Assembly (NCBI RefSeq): GCF_947492555.1
Contig: NZ_CANLNE010000001.1
Coordinates: 496,001 to 560,000, forward strand
Direction of reading: 5' to 3'
DNA length: 64,000 nucleotides
Source: an uncultured Roseobacter sp.
GTDB taxonomy: Bacteria; Pseudomonadota; Alphaproteobacteria; Rhodobacterales; Rhodobacteraceae
Positions within the stretch are counted from its first letter, which is position 1. Each line of letters starts with the position of its first letter. The notes below the pieces were generated by a model that did no database searches, had not been told where the DNA came from, and saw only the letters and a list, made by a program, of their open reading frames with translations. A program made the translations under genes and the position numbers. Shown here in pieces: positions 8,314 to 19,231 of this stretch.

Positions 8314-9615
8314 ATGTACCTGAGAACCGCACTTTGTGCGGCGAGTGCACTTGCACTTACCGCTGGGGCTGCCATGGCGCAGTCCACCCTCACCATCGCG
8401 ACCGTGAACAATGGCGACATGATCCGTATGCAGGGGTATACGGATAATTTCACCGAAAAGACCGGGATCGCCGTGGAGTGGGTCACGCTGGAAGAGAACG
8501 TGCTGCGTTCGCGTGTGACGACCGACATCACCACAAAGGGTGGTCAGTTCGACATCATGACCATCGGTATGTACGAAACCCCGATCTGGGGTGCCAACGG
8601 ATGGCTGGTGCCGCTGGACGATCTGTCCGCAGAATATGATGTGGGTGATATCCTGCCCGCAATGGCCGGTGGTCTGAGCCATGAGGGAACGCTGTATGCG
8701 GCACCTTTCTATGGCGAAAGCTCCATGATCATGTACCGCACCGACCTGATGGAGAAGGCCGGGATGGAAATGCCGGACGCCCCCACCTGGGAATTCGTGC
8801 GCGAAGCTGCGGCGGCCATGACCGACCGGGACGCGGACATCAACGGCATCTGCCTGCGCGGCAAGGCCGGTTGGGGTGAAGGCGGTGCTTTCATCACGGC
8901 GATGTCCAACTCCTTCGGCGCACGCTGGTTCGACATGGAGTGGAATGCGCAATTTGACACCGAAGCCTGGGCCAACACGCTCAACTTCTACAAGGGTATG
9001 ATGGACGAATCCGGTCCGGCAGGCTACGCCACCAACGGTTTCAACGAGAACCTGAGCCTCTTCAACCAGGGCAAATGCGGCATGTGGATCGACGCCACGG
9101 TTGCGGCCTCCTTCGTGACGGGTGATGATTCGACTGTTGCTGACTCGGTTGGCTTCGCTCTGGCGCCTGACACGGGCCTCGGCAAGCGGTCCAACTGGCT
9201 CTGGGCCTGGGCTCTGGCGGTTCCTGCCGGGACACAGCAAGAAGCCGAAGCTAAGCAGTTCATCGAATGGGCCACCTCCAAGGACTACATCGCCCTGGTT
9301 GCCGAGAACGAAGGCTGGGCCAATGTGCCTCCGGGCGCGCGGACGTCTCTCTATGAGAACCCCGAGTACCAAAAGGTGCCCTTCGCTCAGAAAACGCTGG
9401 ACTCGATCCTCTCGGCTGACCCGACTGACTCAACCGTCGAGCCAAGCCCCTATGTGGGTATCCAGTTCGCCGCGATCCCTGAGTTTGCTGGCATCGCAAC
9501 CGAAGTGAGCCAGGAGTTCTCGGCCGCCTACGCAGGTCAGCAGTCTATCGAAGACGCGCTGGCGAAAGCACAGGCAATCACCAACGAAGCAATGGAAGCG
9601 GCTGGCTACAGATAA
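8314..9615 (+). CDS. smoE: Polyol ABC transporter, binding protein
   Basis: A 433-residue extracellular solute-binding protein family 1 member, the periplasmic receptor for a sugar alcohol. A Sec signal peptide (MYLRTALCAASALALTAGAAMAQ) covers residues 1-23. GGGAGGAAT upstream fixes the start at ATG 8314. The mature part holds the family pattern (FDIMTIGMYETPIWGANGWLVPLDD, GESSMIMYR, FNQGKCGMW). It is first gene of smoEFGK-smoS-mtlK, the order of the Rhodobacter sorbitol/mannitol operon, so sorbitol, mannitol or a related polyol is the likely ligand. It is followed by strong hairpins before smoF. Confidence 0.9.
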   Translation: MYLRTALCAASALALTAGAAMAQSTLTIATVNNGDMIRMQGYTDNFTEKTGIAVEWVTLEENVLRSRVTTDITTKGGQFDIMTIGMYETPIWGANGWLVPLDDLSAEYDVGDILPAMAGGLSHEGTLYAAPFYGESSMIMYRTDLMEKAGMEMPDAPTWEFVREAAAAMTDRDADINGICLRGKAGWGEGGAFITAMSNSFGARWFDMEWNAQFDTEAWANTLNFYKGMMDESGPAGYATNGFNENLSLFNQGKCGMWIDATVAASFVTGDDSTVADSVGFALAPDTGLGKRSNWLWAWALAVPAGTQQEAEAKQFIEWATSKDYIALVAENEGWANVPPGARTSLYENPEYQKVPFAQKTLDSILSADPTDSTVEPSPYVGIQFAAIPEFAGIATEVSQEFSAAYAGQQSIEDALAKAQAITNEAMEAAGYR

Positions 9616-9661
9616 GCCGCCCCCTTCAATCGGAGGGCGGCGGACAGTTGAGCCGCCCTCC
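9616..9661 (+). promoter_or_regulatory. Alternative hairpins between smoE and smoF
   Basis: Two mutually exclusive stems share one arm. GCCGCCC (9616-9622) can pair with GGGCGGC (9635-9641), and GGAGGGCGGC (9632-9641) can pair perfectly with GCCGCCCTCC (9652-9661). No U-tract follows directly. Hairpins here usually stabilise the upstream binding-protein mRNA or partly terminate, giving more binding protein than permease. Confidence 0.7.
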
Positions 9662-9746
9662 ACCTCTCACGTATCTTTAAGTCCTAGACCCCCAATTCTG
9701 CAGTGCTGCCCACCAGAGGCCGCTGCGCACAGAGGAGACGTGTCAA

Positions 9747-10610
9747 ATGGCCACCAAAGCCTCCCGATCAGCCGCCCGCGTGATGATGGCGCCCGCCGTT
9801 GTGCTCTTGCTGGGCTGGATGCTGGTGCCCCTGATCATGACCCTGTGGTTTTCGTTCCGCACCTACCTGCCTCTGCGCGGCGGGGATCAGGGCTGGACCG
9901 GTTTTGACAACTACGTCCGCTTTGTCACCTCCAGCTCGTTCTGGCCCGCAATTTCGACCACGCTGGTCCTGCTGATCGGCGTTCTGACCATCACCATCGT
10001 CTTCGGCATCCTGCTGGCGATCCTTCTGGATCAGCCCATGTGGGGGCAAGGAGTGGTCCGCATCCTCGTCATCGCCCCCTTCTTCGTGATGCCCACGGTC
10101 TCCGCGCTGGTGTGGAAGAATATCTTCATGGACCCGACGAACGGCCTGCTGGCCCATTTATGGCGATTCTTCGGGGCCGAGTCGGTCAGTTGGCTCTCAG
10201 ACGCCCCCATGGTGTCGCTGATCATGATCGTCAGCTGGCAGTGGCTGCCCTTTGCAACGCTGATCCTGCTGACGGCAATCCAGTCGCTCGACGGCGAGCA
10301 GATGGAAGCGGCAGAGATGGACGGGGCCTCGGTGCTGTCGCGGTTCTTCTACATCGCCCTGCCCCACCTCAGCCGTGCGATCACCATCGTGATCCTGATC
10401 CAGACCATTTTCCTGCTGGCCATCTTTGCAGAGATCTTTGTGACAACGGGCGGCGCTTTCGGCACCCGGACCCTGTCCTACCTGATCTTCCAGCGCGTGC
10501 TTGAGAGCCAGAACATAGGGCTCGGGTCCGCGGGCGGGGTCTATGCGATCATTCTCGCCAATATCGTTGCCATCTTCCTGATGCGCATCGTTGGCAAGAA
10601 CCTCGACTAA
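9747..10610 (+). CDS. smoF: Polyol ABC transporter, permease 1
   Basis: A 287-residue inner-membrane permease of the MalF/UgpA type. About six hydrophobic helices are visible, starting with VMMAPAVVLLLGWMLVPLIM. The cytoplasmic EAA loop that contacts the ATPase is seen as EQMEAAEMDGASVLSRFFY near residues 185-203. The start ATG at 9747 follows GAGGAGA. It forms the membrane channel with SmoG for the SmoE-delivered polyol. Confidence 0.92.
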   Translation: MATKASRSAARVMMAPAVVLLLGWMLVPLIMTLWFSFRTYLPLRGGDQGWTGFDNYVRFVTSSSFWPAISTTLVLLIGVLTITIVFGILLAILLDQPMWGQGVVRILVIAPFFVMPTVSALVWKNIFMDPTNGLLAHLWRFFGAESVSWLSDAPMVSLIMIVSWQWLPFATLILLTAIQSLDGEQMEAAEMDGASVLSRFFYIALPHLSRAITIVILIQTIFLLAIFAEIFVTTGGAFGTRTLSYLIFQRVLESQNIGLGSAGGVYAIILANIVAIFLMRIVGKNLD

Positions 10611-10628
10611 ACAAGGGAGGACGACGTC

Positions 10629-11459
10629 ATGGCACGTGCTGTCACAAACCAACGCAAGATGATCAACACCGGTGCTGCGTGGATCATCGGTCTGCTGATC
10701 TTCTTCCCGATCCTGTGGACGATCCTGACCAGCTTCAAAAGCGAGGCGCAGGCCATCGCCGATCCGCCGATCTTCCTGTTCTTTGACTGGACGACCGAGA
10801 ACTACTCGACGGTCATGGAGCGGTCGAACTATGGCCGGTTCCTGTGGAACTCCATCTTCATCGCCGGGGGCTCGACCATCCTGGGGATCATCATCGCGGT
10901 GCCAGCGGCCTGGAGCATGGCCTTCGTGCCCTCTAAGCGCACCAAGGACATCCTGCTCTGGATGCTGTCCACGAAGATGTTGCCGGCAGTGGGCGTGCTC
11001 TATCCGATCTACCTGCTGTTCATCCAGTTTGGCCTGCTCGACAATGTTTACGGGCTGACCTTCGTGCTGATGCTGATCAACCTGCCGATCATCGTGTGGA
11101 TGCTGTACACTTATTTCCGCGAAATTCCGGGCGAGATCCTGGAGGCAGCACGGATGGACGGCGCTACCTTGCGCGACGAAATTCTCTATGTGCTGACGCC
11201 GATGGCCATTCCCGGCATCGCCTCCACGCTTCTCTTGAACTTCATTCTGGCATGGAACGAAGCCTTCTGGACGCTCAACCTGACCGCCGCCAAGGCAGCG
11301 CCGCTCACGGCGTTCATCGCCAGCTATTCCAGCCCTGAAGGCCTCTTTTATGCCAAGCTCTCCGCTGCCTCGACGATGGCCATTGCGCCCATCCTCATCC
11401 TCGGCTGGTTCAGCCAGAAACAACTCGTCCGCGGCCTCACCTTCGGCGCAGTCAAATAA
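10629..11459 (+). CDS. smoG: Polyol ABC transporter, permease 2
   Basis: A 276-residue MalG-type permease with six predicted helices and the EAA loop [19 protein letters not shown]. It begins 18 bp after smoF behind AGGGAGGACG. It pairs with SmoF in the inner membrane. The C-terminal sequence [13 protein letters not shown] is typical of this subunit class. Confidence 0.92.
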   Translation: MARAVTNQRKMINTGAAWIIGLLIFFPILWTILTSFKSEAQAIADPPIFLFFDWTTENYSTVMERSNYGRFLWNSIFIAGGSTILGIIIAVPAAWSMAFVPSKRTKDILLWMLSTKMLPAVGVLYPIYLLFIQFGLLDNVYGLTFVLMLINLPIIVWMLYTYFREIPGEILEAARMDGATLRDEILYVLTPMAIPGIASTLLLNFILAWNEAFWTLNLTAAKAAPLTAFIASYSSPEGLFYAKLSAASTMAIAPILILGWFSQKQLVRGLTFGAVK

Positions 11460-11470
11460 GGAACGATACC

Positions 11471-12471
<1,001 letters not shown>

Positions 12472-12475
<4 letters not shown>

Positions 12476-13245
12476 CGCGACTTGACGGAAAAACGGCCCT
12501 GATCACCGGGGCCGCGCGTGGGATCGGTCTTGCCTTTGCACAGGCCTACGTCCGCGAGGGCGCGCAGGTCGCCATTGCCGATATCGACATGGCGCGCGCC
12601 CGGCAAGCCGCCGATGATCTGGGCGCTGCCGCCATCGCGGTAGAGATGGACATCACCGATCAGGCCAGTATCGACCGCGCTGTCGCCGAGACCGTGCAGC
12701 ACTTCGGCCAGATCGACATCCTGATCAACAACGCGGCCCTCTTCACCGCCGCGCCGATCACAGAAATCACCCGCGCGGACTACGCCCGCGTCTTCGATAT
12801 CAATGTGGGTGGCACGCTCTTCACACTGCAGGCGGTGGCCAAACACATGATCACCCGGGGCGGCGGCGGCAAAATCATCAACATGGCCAGTCAGGCCGGG
12901 CGTCGGGGTGAACCGCTCGTCGCGGTCTACTGCGCCACCAAGGCCGCCGTGATCAGCCTGACGCAATCGGCAGGGCTGAACCTGATCGCGCACGGGATCA
13001 ACGTGAACGCGATCTCTCCCGGCGTGGTGGATGGTGAACACTGGGACGGGGTCGATGCGTTTTTCGCCAAGCATGAGAACAAGGCGCCGGGACAGAAAAA
13101 GAAAGAAGTCGGCGAAGCTGTTCCTTACGGGCGGATGGGCACGGCGGAGGACCTCACCGGCATGGCCGTCTTTCTGGCCAGTGACGATGCCGACTACATC
13201 GTGGCACAGACCTACAACGTGGATGGTGGTCAATGGATGAGCTGA
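12472..13245 (+). CDS. smoS: Sorbitol dehydrogenase (SDR family)
   Basis: A 257-residue short-chain dehydrogenase oxidising sorbitol-type polyols to ketoses with NAD+. The NAD-binding TGAARGIG motif lies at about 12-19, NNAA near 86-89, the catalytic Ser in NMASQAG, and the YCATK motif carries the Tyr/Lys pair. It closely matches the Rhodobacter SmoS/PolS type ([19 protein letters not shown]). ATGA overlaps join it to smoK upstream and a 13-bp overlap joins it to the mannitol dehydrogenase gene. Confidence 0.9.
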
Positions 13246-14732
13246 TCCGCCTGTCGAATGCCACGTTGGCCCGGCTTCCCGCCGACGTCCGGGTGCCCAC
13301 CTACGACCGGAACGCTCTCACCCCCGGCATCGTACACATCGGGCTGGGCAATTTTCACCGGGCGCATCAGGCATGGTATCTGCACCGGCTCTTTGACGCA
13401 GGCCTCTGCCACGACTGGGCGATTATCGGTGCCGGTGTGCGCCCGCAGGACGCGGCGCAGCGCGACAAGCTGCTGGCACAGGATTGCCTGACGACGCTGG
13501 TGGAGCTCGACCCCAAGGGCAGTGCGGCAGAGGTTGTCGGCTCCATGATCGGCTATGTCCCGGTGGAACCCGGACATGCGCCGCTCATTGCGCAGATGGC
13601 GGATCCGACCATTCGCATCGTGGCTTTGACGGTCACCGAAGGCGGTTACTACATCGACCCGGCCACCGGAGGATTTGACGCGGGCCATCCCGATATTCAG
13701 CACGACGCCGCCTACCCCGAGACACCCCGCACCGCCTTTGGTGCGATGATCGCCGCCCTGCGGCAGCGCCGGGAGGCGGGCACCGGGCCCTTCACCGGGC
13801 AATGCTGCGACAACCTGCAGGGCAACGGCGATATCCTGCGCCAGACCGTGGTATCCCTGGCACGGTTGTCAGACAGCGATCTGGCGAACTGGATCGACGA
13901 CACCTGCAGTTTCCCCAATTCGATGGTCGATTGCATCGTGCCTGCTACCGGCCCGAAGGAGTTGGCTCTGGTGCAGGATATCGGCATCGACGATCAGGCC
14001 CCCGTCACCCATGAAACCTTTCGCCAATGGGTGATCGAGGACGATTTCTGTGCAGGCCGCCCGGATTGGCACAAGGTCGGCGCGACCCTCACCCGCGATG
14101 TGCACAGCTACGAAGCGATGAAGATCCGCATTCTGAACGCGGGGCACCAGATCCTCGCGAATGCGGGTGAGATCATGGGGTTGGAGACCATTGCCGACTG
14201 TATGGCGCATCCGCAGATTGCCGCGTTTTCCCGCAAGGTCCAAACCGAAGAGATTGCTCCCCATGTGTCCGCTGTGCCCGGCATGACGGCGGCGAGCTAT
14301 GTCGATCTGATTGAGCGGCGCTTTGCCAACCCCATGATCGTGGACACCACCCGGCGCGTGGCCTTTGACGGCTCTTCGCGGCATACCGGCTTTGTCCTGC
14401 CCACGGTGCGCATCGCCCTGGACGCAGGGACCGGTATCGAAGGGCTTGCGCTGGTCGAGGCGCTCTGGGCGCGGATGTGCGAGGGCACACGCGAAAACGG
14501 CACGGTGATCAGCCCCAATGATCCCCACTGGCCACTGCTTGCGGAGGCGGCCAAGGCCGCGCGCACGCGGCCTGCTGCCTGGCTGGAACAACGGCAGTTT
14601 TACGGAGACCTGGGCAGCAACACCCGCTTTGCGACCACCTTCGACCGTTGGCTCGAAACTCTCTGGTCGCAGGGATGTGCTGCCACGCTCAACACCTACA
14701 TCAGTGACGGATCAGTGGCCGCCCGCGCATAA
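13233..14732 (+). CDS. mtlK: Mannitol 2-dehydrogenase
   Basis: A 499-residue long-chain polyol dehydrogenase that converts mannitol to fructose with NAD+. The nucleotide-binding region is HIGLGNFHRAHQAWYL near 32-47. The catalytic segment MKIRILNAGHQILAN holds the Lys and the KxxxxNxxH motif of this family. The length is normal. It is last gene of the smo operon and converges with the RND gene 25 bp downstream; no clear terminator separates them. Confidence 0.93.
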   Translation: MDELIRLSNATLARLPADVRVPTYDRNALTPGIVHIGLGNFHRAHQAWYLHRLFDAGLCHDWAIIGAGVRPQDAAQRDKLLAQDCLTTLVELDPKGSAAEVVGSMIGYVPVEPGHAPLIAQMADPTIRIVALTVTEGGYYIDPATGGFDAGHPDIQHDAAYPETPRTAFGAMIAALRQRREAGTGPFTGQCCDNLQGNGDILRQTVVSLARLSDSDLANWIDDTCSFPNSMVDCIVPATGPKELALVQDIGIDDQAPVTHETFRQWVIEDDFCAGRPDWHKVGATLTRDVHSYEAMKIRILNAGHQILANAGEIMGLETIADCMAHPQIAAFSRKVQTEEIAPHVSAVPGMTAASYVDLIERRFANPMIVDTTRRVAFDGSSRHTGFVLPTVRIALDAGTGIEGLALVEALWARMCEGTRENGTVISPNDPHWPLLAEAAKAARTRPAAWLEQRQFYGDLGSNTRFATTFDRWLETLWSQGCAATLNTYISDGSVAARA

Positions 14733-14757
14733 CGGGGCGACCCACAATTTGATCCCG

Positions 14758-17700
14758 TCAGGCCTCCTGCGCGACCTTCTTGGTTTTGAACATGCTGCGC
14801 AGCGTCACGTAAAAGACCGGCGTCAGGAACAATCCCAGGAAGGTTACGCCCGACATCCCGAAAAACACCGCCGTCCCCAGTGCCTGCCGCATCTCGGCCC
14901 CGGGGCCGGATGCGATCATCAGCGGGATCACCCCAAGGATGAAGGCAAAGGCGGTCATCAGGATCGGACGGAACCGCAGACGGCTCGCCTCCAGCGCGGC
15001 CTCGACCGGGTCCAGCCCGCGTTCCTCCTGCGCCTGTTTGGCAAACTCCACGATCATGATCGCGTTTTTCGCCGCAAGACCCACCAGCACGATCAATCCC
15101 ACCTGCGTCAGGATGTTGTTGTCCATCCCGCGATAAAGAACACCCAGAAGCGCGCCGAGGATGGACAGGGGCACAATCAGGATGATGGCAACGGGCAGGA
15201 CCCAGCTCTCATAAAGTGCTGCCAGAAACAGGAAAGCAAACAGGATCGAGAAGGCAAAGATATAGGCGGCGGTATTGCCCTGGTTCCGCTCCTGCAGGGC
15301 CAGCTCAGTCCACTCAAAGTCGACCCCCGGCGGCATGATCGACTGCGCCAGTTCTTCCATCACGATCAATGCATCACCGGTCGAAACACCGGCTGCCGCG
15401 GAACCCTGAACAGGCACGGAGACCTGTTGGTTGTAGCGTTGCACCAGGGCGGGTCCGGCGGTTTCCCGGATGGACACAAGCGTGCCCAGCGGGACCAGAG
15501 CGCCGGTGGCAGACCGCACGCGCAGGGTGGAGATGTCCTCCTCCTCCAGCCGGAACCGTTCATCGGCCTGCGCACGTACCTGGAAGAGCCGCCCAAAGGC
15601 GTTGAAGTCATTCACATAGGAGGACCCGAGATTGATGGCGAGGGTTTCAAAAATCGACCCGATGGGCACGTTCAACATCTGTGCACGTACCCGGTCAATT
15701 TCCAGAAACACCTGCGGCGAGGACGCAGAGAAGGTCGTGAAAACGCCCTGCACCTGATCGGATTGCTGCGAGGCCCCCATGATTGCGTAGGCCGACCCCA
15801 GTACGCGGGACATATCGGCGCTTTCATTCTCCTTCAGCTGCAGCTTGAACCCGCCGCCATTGCCCACACCGCTGACAGCGGGTGGGGCGATGGCAATGAT
15901 GAAAGCTTCGCGCAGGCTTTGCATCCGGCCAAAGAGCTGGCCGATGATCATGCCCGCCGTGGTGCCACTTTCAGCCCGATCCTCGAAGCTTTCAAACGTG
16001 GTGAAGATCACCCCCTGATTGGTCGCATTGGTGAACGTCGCACCAGAGAAGCCGGCAAAGGCAACGGCATTGGTGACACCGGGTGTGCTCAGGGCCACCT
16101 CTGTTGCCTGTTTCATCACCGCGTCGGTGCGCTCCAGCGACGCGCCGTCCGGCAATTGCACAACGACAATGGCATAACCCTGATCCGCCTCCGGGATGAA
16201 GCCGGTGGGGACTTGCTCATTGACCAGATAGGTGGCGCCCAAAAGGCCCACGAAGACGGCGAGCGACAGGACGATCATCGCCGTGGAGCCCACCAGCAAC
16301 CGTACCACGCGGGTGTATCCGCGCGTCACGGCATCAAAGCCACGATTGAAGCCGCGCGACAGGGGTCCGGTGATCCGCGCCAGCGGACTGGGCCGTTCTG
16401 ACGCATCCTTGGATTTCAGCAGGATGGCCGCCATGGCAGGCGAGAGGCTCAGCGAGTTGATCGAGGAAATGATCGTCGCCACGGAGATGGTCACGGCAAA
16501 CTGCGTGTAGAACTGCCCGGTGATCCCCGGCACAAAGGCCGAGGGCACAAAGACCGCGATCAGCACAAGCGTGGTCCCGATGATCGCCCCTTGCACTTCG
16601 TCCATCGTGCGGGCGGAAGCATCGCGCGGACTCATCCCGTCCGCGATGTTCCGTTCCACGTTCTCGACGACCACGATGGCGTCATCCACCACGATGCCGA
16701 TGGCCAGGATCAACCCAAAGAGCGTGAGCAGGTTCAGCGTGTAGCCCAAGGCCAGCATCACCGCAAAGGTGCCGATCAGCGACACCGGGATGGCCAGAAG
16801 CGGGATCAGCGCCGTGCGCCAGTTCTGCAGGAAGACGATGATCACAATGACAACCAGCAGCACCGCCTCGAAGATCGTTTTGTAAACGGCGTTGACCGAC
16901 GCGGCGATGAACTCCGTCGGGTTGTAGACCACCTGATATTCAAGACCCGCCGGGAAGTCTTCGGAAAGCTCCTCCATCACCGATATGATCTCATCCGCCG
17001 ATGCCAGCGCGTTGGAGCCGGGGCGCTGGAAAATCCCCAGCGCAACCGCCGGTTTGTTGTTCAGATAGGAATTCGTGATGTAGGACCGTGCCCCGATTTC
17101 AACGCGCGCCACATCGCGGACCCGGACCACCCTGCCCTCTTCCGAGGCGCGCACGATGACCCGCCCGAATTCACGCGGCGTCTGCAGGCGTCCTTGCGTG
17201 GTGATCGCGACCTGAAAGGCACTGTCGCTGGCGTTCGGCGGCGCGCCCAGCGAGCCACCCGACACCTGCACGTTCTGCTCGCGCAGCGCATCGACCACAT
17301 CGCCCGCCGTCAGGCCCAACGAAGCGAGCTTGTCCGGGTCGAGCCAGACGCGGGCGGAGAATTCACGTTCTCCGAAAATGATCAGATCGCCGACCCCGTC
17401 CAGCCGGACCAACCTGTCGCGCACCCGCGACCGCGCGTAGTTCGAGACATAAAGCTGATCAAAGCTCTCGTCCGGGGACAGCATGTGCACGACCATCATC
17501 AGGTCGGGTGAGGATTTGGTTGTCGTCACCCCAAGCGACCGCACCTCCTGCGGCAGACGCGGTTCGGCAATCGCCACGCGGTTCTGCACCAGCACCTGCG
17601 CGGCATCCAGATCGGTGCCCAACTCGAAGGTGATCGTCAGGCTCATCGCGCCATCGGCTGTCGAATAGGACGACAGATAGAGCATGTTCTCGACGCCGTT

Positions 17701-17907
17701 AATCTCCTGCTCCAGCGGCGTTGCGACGGTGGCCGCAACGGTTGCGGCATCCGCCCCCGGATAGCTCGCGCGCACCACGATCGAAGGCGGCGCGATCTGC
17801 GGATATTGTTCCACCGGCAACTGGAAGTAGGAGACGATGCCGACAATGGTCAGCAGGATCGATATTACCGCGGCAAAGATCGGGCGGCTGACGAAGAAGC
17901 GACCCAT
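14758..17907 (-). CDS. RND efflux pump inner-membrane subunit
   Basis: A 1049-residue HAE1-family (AcrB/MexB-like) proton-driven exporter of drugs and hydrophobic compounds. The N-terminus MGRFFVSRPIFAAVISILL is the usual TM1. GIVVDDAIVVVENVERN in TM4 carries the proton-relay Asp pair, and GLAAKNAIMIVEFAKQ lies in TM10 with its Lys. Duplicated porter domains and the C-terminal GMSGVTFLGLFLTPVFYVTLR are intact. It follows the membrane fusion protein gene with one base between them. No TolC-type gene is nearby, so an outer-membrane channel must come from elsewhere. Confidence 0.96.
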   Translation of the reverse strand: MGRFFVSRPIFAAVISILLTIVGIVSYFQLPVEQYPQIAPPSIVVRASYPGADAATVAATVATPLEQEINGVENMLYLSSYSTADGAMSLTITFELGTDLDAAQVLVQNRVAIAEPRLPQEVRSLGVTTTKSSPDLMMVVHMLSPDESFDQLYVSNYARSRVRDRLVRLDGVGDLIIFGEREFSARVWLDPDKLASLGLTAGDVVDALREQNVQVSGGSLGAPPNASDSAFQVAITTQGRLQTPREFGRVIVRASEEGRVVRVRDVARVEIGARSYITNSYLNNKPAVALGIFQRPGSNALASADEIISVMEELSEDFPAGLEYQVVYNPTEFIAASVNAVYKTIFEAVLLVVIVIIVFLQNWRTALIPLLAIPVSLIGTFAVMLALGYTLNLLTLFGLILAIGIVVDDAIVVVENVERNIADGMSPRDASARTMDEVQGAIIGTTLVLIAVFVPSAFVPGITGQFYTQFAVTISVATIISSINSLSLSPAMAAILLKSKDASERPSPLARITGPLSRGFNRGFDAVTRGYTRVVRLLVGSTAMIVLSLAVFVGLLGATYLVNEQVPTGFIPEADQGYAIVVVQLPDGASLERTDAVMKQATEVALSTPGVTNAVAFAGFSGATFTNATNQGVIFTTFESFEDRAESGTTAGMIIGQLFGRMQSLREAFIIAIAPPAVSGVGNGGGFKLQLKENESADMSRVLGSAYAIMGASQQSDQVQGVFTTFSASSPQVFLEIDRVRAQMLNVPIGSIFETLAINLGSSYVNDFNAFGRLFQVRAQADERFRLEEEDISTLRVRSATGALVPLGTLVSIRETAGPALVQRYNQQVSVPVQGSAAAGVSTGDALIVMEELAQSIMPPGVDFEWTELALQERNQGNTAAYIFAFSILFAFLFLAALYESWVLPVAIILIVPLSILGALLGVLYRGMDNNILTQVGLIVLVGLAAKNAIMIVEFAKQAQEERGLDPVEAALEASRLRFRPILMTAFAFILGVIPLMIASGPGAEMRQALGTAVFFGMSGVTFLGLFLTPVFYVTLRSMFKTKKVAQEA

Positions 17908-17908
17908 C

Positions 17909-19036
17909 TCAGTTTTCCGCGATCAGGGGAAGGTCAACCATTTCAGGCGTTACCACGCTACCCGGACGGGCGCGCACGACGCCTTCGACCACGATTGTCT
18001 CGGACCCGTCCAGCCCGTCGCGGATTACCCGGTAGCCATCAATGCGGGGTCCGGGGCGGACCTCCAGCGGGATTACATTACCCTCGCCATCGACGCTCAT
18101 CACCAGCCGGCGGTTCTGATCGGCCACGATAGCCTCATCCGGCAGCAACACCCCCTCATAGGGCAGCGAGCCCGGCACATTCACCCGCCCAAAGAGCCCC
18201 GGCGTGAGCAATTCATTGGGGTTTTCCAACACCGCCCGGATGCGCATGGTGCCGGTTTCCCGGTCGATCCGGTTTTCGGAGAAGTCCAGATACCCCGACT
18301 GCGGCGGAATGCTTTCGTCCGACAAGGTCACCTTGACCTCCAGCCCGCCGCCGCCTTCCTGCAGCGACACGCCCCGCGCCCGGGCATCCCGTGCGTAGGC
18401 TAGGAAGTAGCGTTCATCGATGTCGAAGTAGAAATATACCGGATCGGAAGCCACAATGGTTGTCAGCACCGTCTCGTTGGCGGAAACCAGATTGCCGGGA
18501 TCGACCTGACGCCGGTCGATCCGCCCGGCCATAGGCGCGCGGATTTGCGAATATTCATAGTCCAATTGTGCCAGTTCCAGCGCCGCACGCCCCTGCTCCA
18601 GCGCGCCTTGTGCCGCGAGGTAAGCCTCGCGCCGCTGATCCACCGTGCTTTGCGGAATATTGCCGTTCTGGATCAGGGACTGCGCCCGTTCAAGCTGCTC
18701 TTCGGCGAAATCATATGTCGCCTGGGCAACGTCAATCTGCGCCTGCGCCTGTCGCAGCGCCGTGTCGAACTGGCGCTGGTCAATCGAGAACAAGAGCTGA
18801 TCCTTTTCAACCAGACTGCCGTCTTTGAAATGGACCGTCTCAAGGTACCCCGACACCCGTGCGCGCAGCACAACCTCCGCCCGGGCTTCAAAACGCCCGA
18901 CAAACTCATCGTCCTCGACAATTGTCTTCACGACCGGGTGGGCGACGGTCACTGGCGGAGGCCCCTGCTGTGCCATGACCATAGGAGAGAAAGCAGTCAT
19001 GCTGACAGCAAGCAGCATCGCGGTAAAACGTTTCAT
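17909..19036 (-). CDS. RND efflux periplasmic adaptor
   Basis: A 375-residue membrane fusion protein (AcrA/MexA-like) linking the RND pump to an outer-membrane channel. An N-terminal signal sequence ends near MVMAQQ. The paired lipoyl/hairpin halves are visible (VVLRARVSGYLETVHFKDGS, then IRAPMAGRIDRRQVDPGNLV), with a coiled-coil hairpin between them. I place the start at ATG 19036, the first codon of the signal peptide. It is first gene of the pair; the 195 bp upstream holds inverted repeats but no recognisable regulator gene. Confidence 0.93.
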   Translation of the reverse strand: MKRFTAMLLAVSMTAFSPMVMAQQGPPPVTVAHPVVKTIVEDDEFVGRFEARAEVVLRARVSGYLETVHFKDGSLVEKDQLLFSIDQRQFDTALRQAQAQIDVAQATYDFAEEQLERAQSLIQNGNIPQSTVDQRREAYLAAQGALEQGRAALELAQLDYEYSQIRAPMAGRIDRRQVDPGNLVSANETVLTTIVASDPVYFYFDIDERYFLAYARDARARGVSLQEGGGGLEVKVTLSDESIPPQSGYLDFSENRIDRETGTMRIRAVLENPNELLTPGLFGRVNVPGSLPYEGVLLPDEAIVADQNRRLVMSVDGEGNVIPLEVRPGPRIDGYRVIRDGLDGSETIVVEGVVRARPGSVVTPEMVDLPLIAEN

Positions 19037-19231
19037 ATTTGGGTCCGCCAAATGGATTCTTGCTCCGGGCAACTTAAACCCGGTTCAGAGGATTGAAAGT
19101 AGATTTATGAAAATTGGCAACTCTCCCCTGTCAATTGCTGTCAGCATGGAAGCAAAGTCGATGTCAGACGACGCCGAAAGCAGCACCTGCTGCGATATCA
19201 GTCAGTGTCTGACGTGACAGTTCGCCGCAAG

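Noticed and set aside
10197-11423. 408-codon minus-strand frame across smoF-smoG
   Set aside because: Antisense to two clear permease genes with charged low-complexity content and no motif.
14518-16401. 627-codon plus-strand frame opposite the RND gene
   Set aside because: It is antisense to an intact RND protein, rich in His, Gln, Arg and Gly, and shows no family; a product of high GC.
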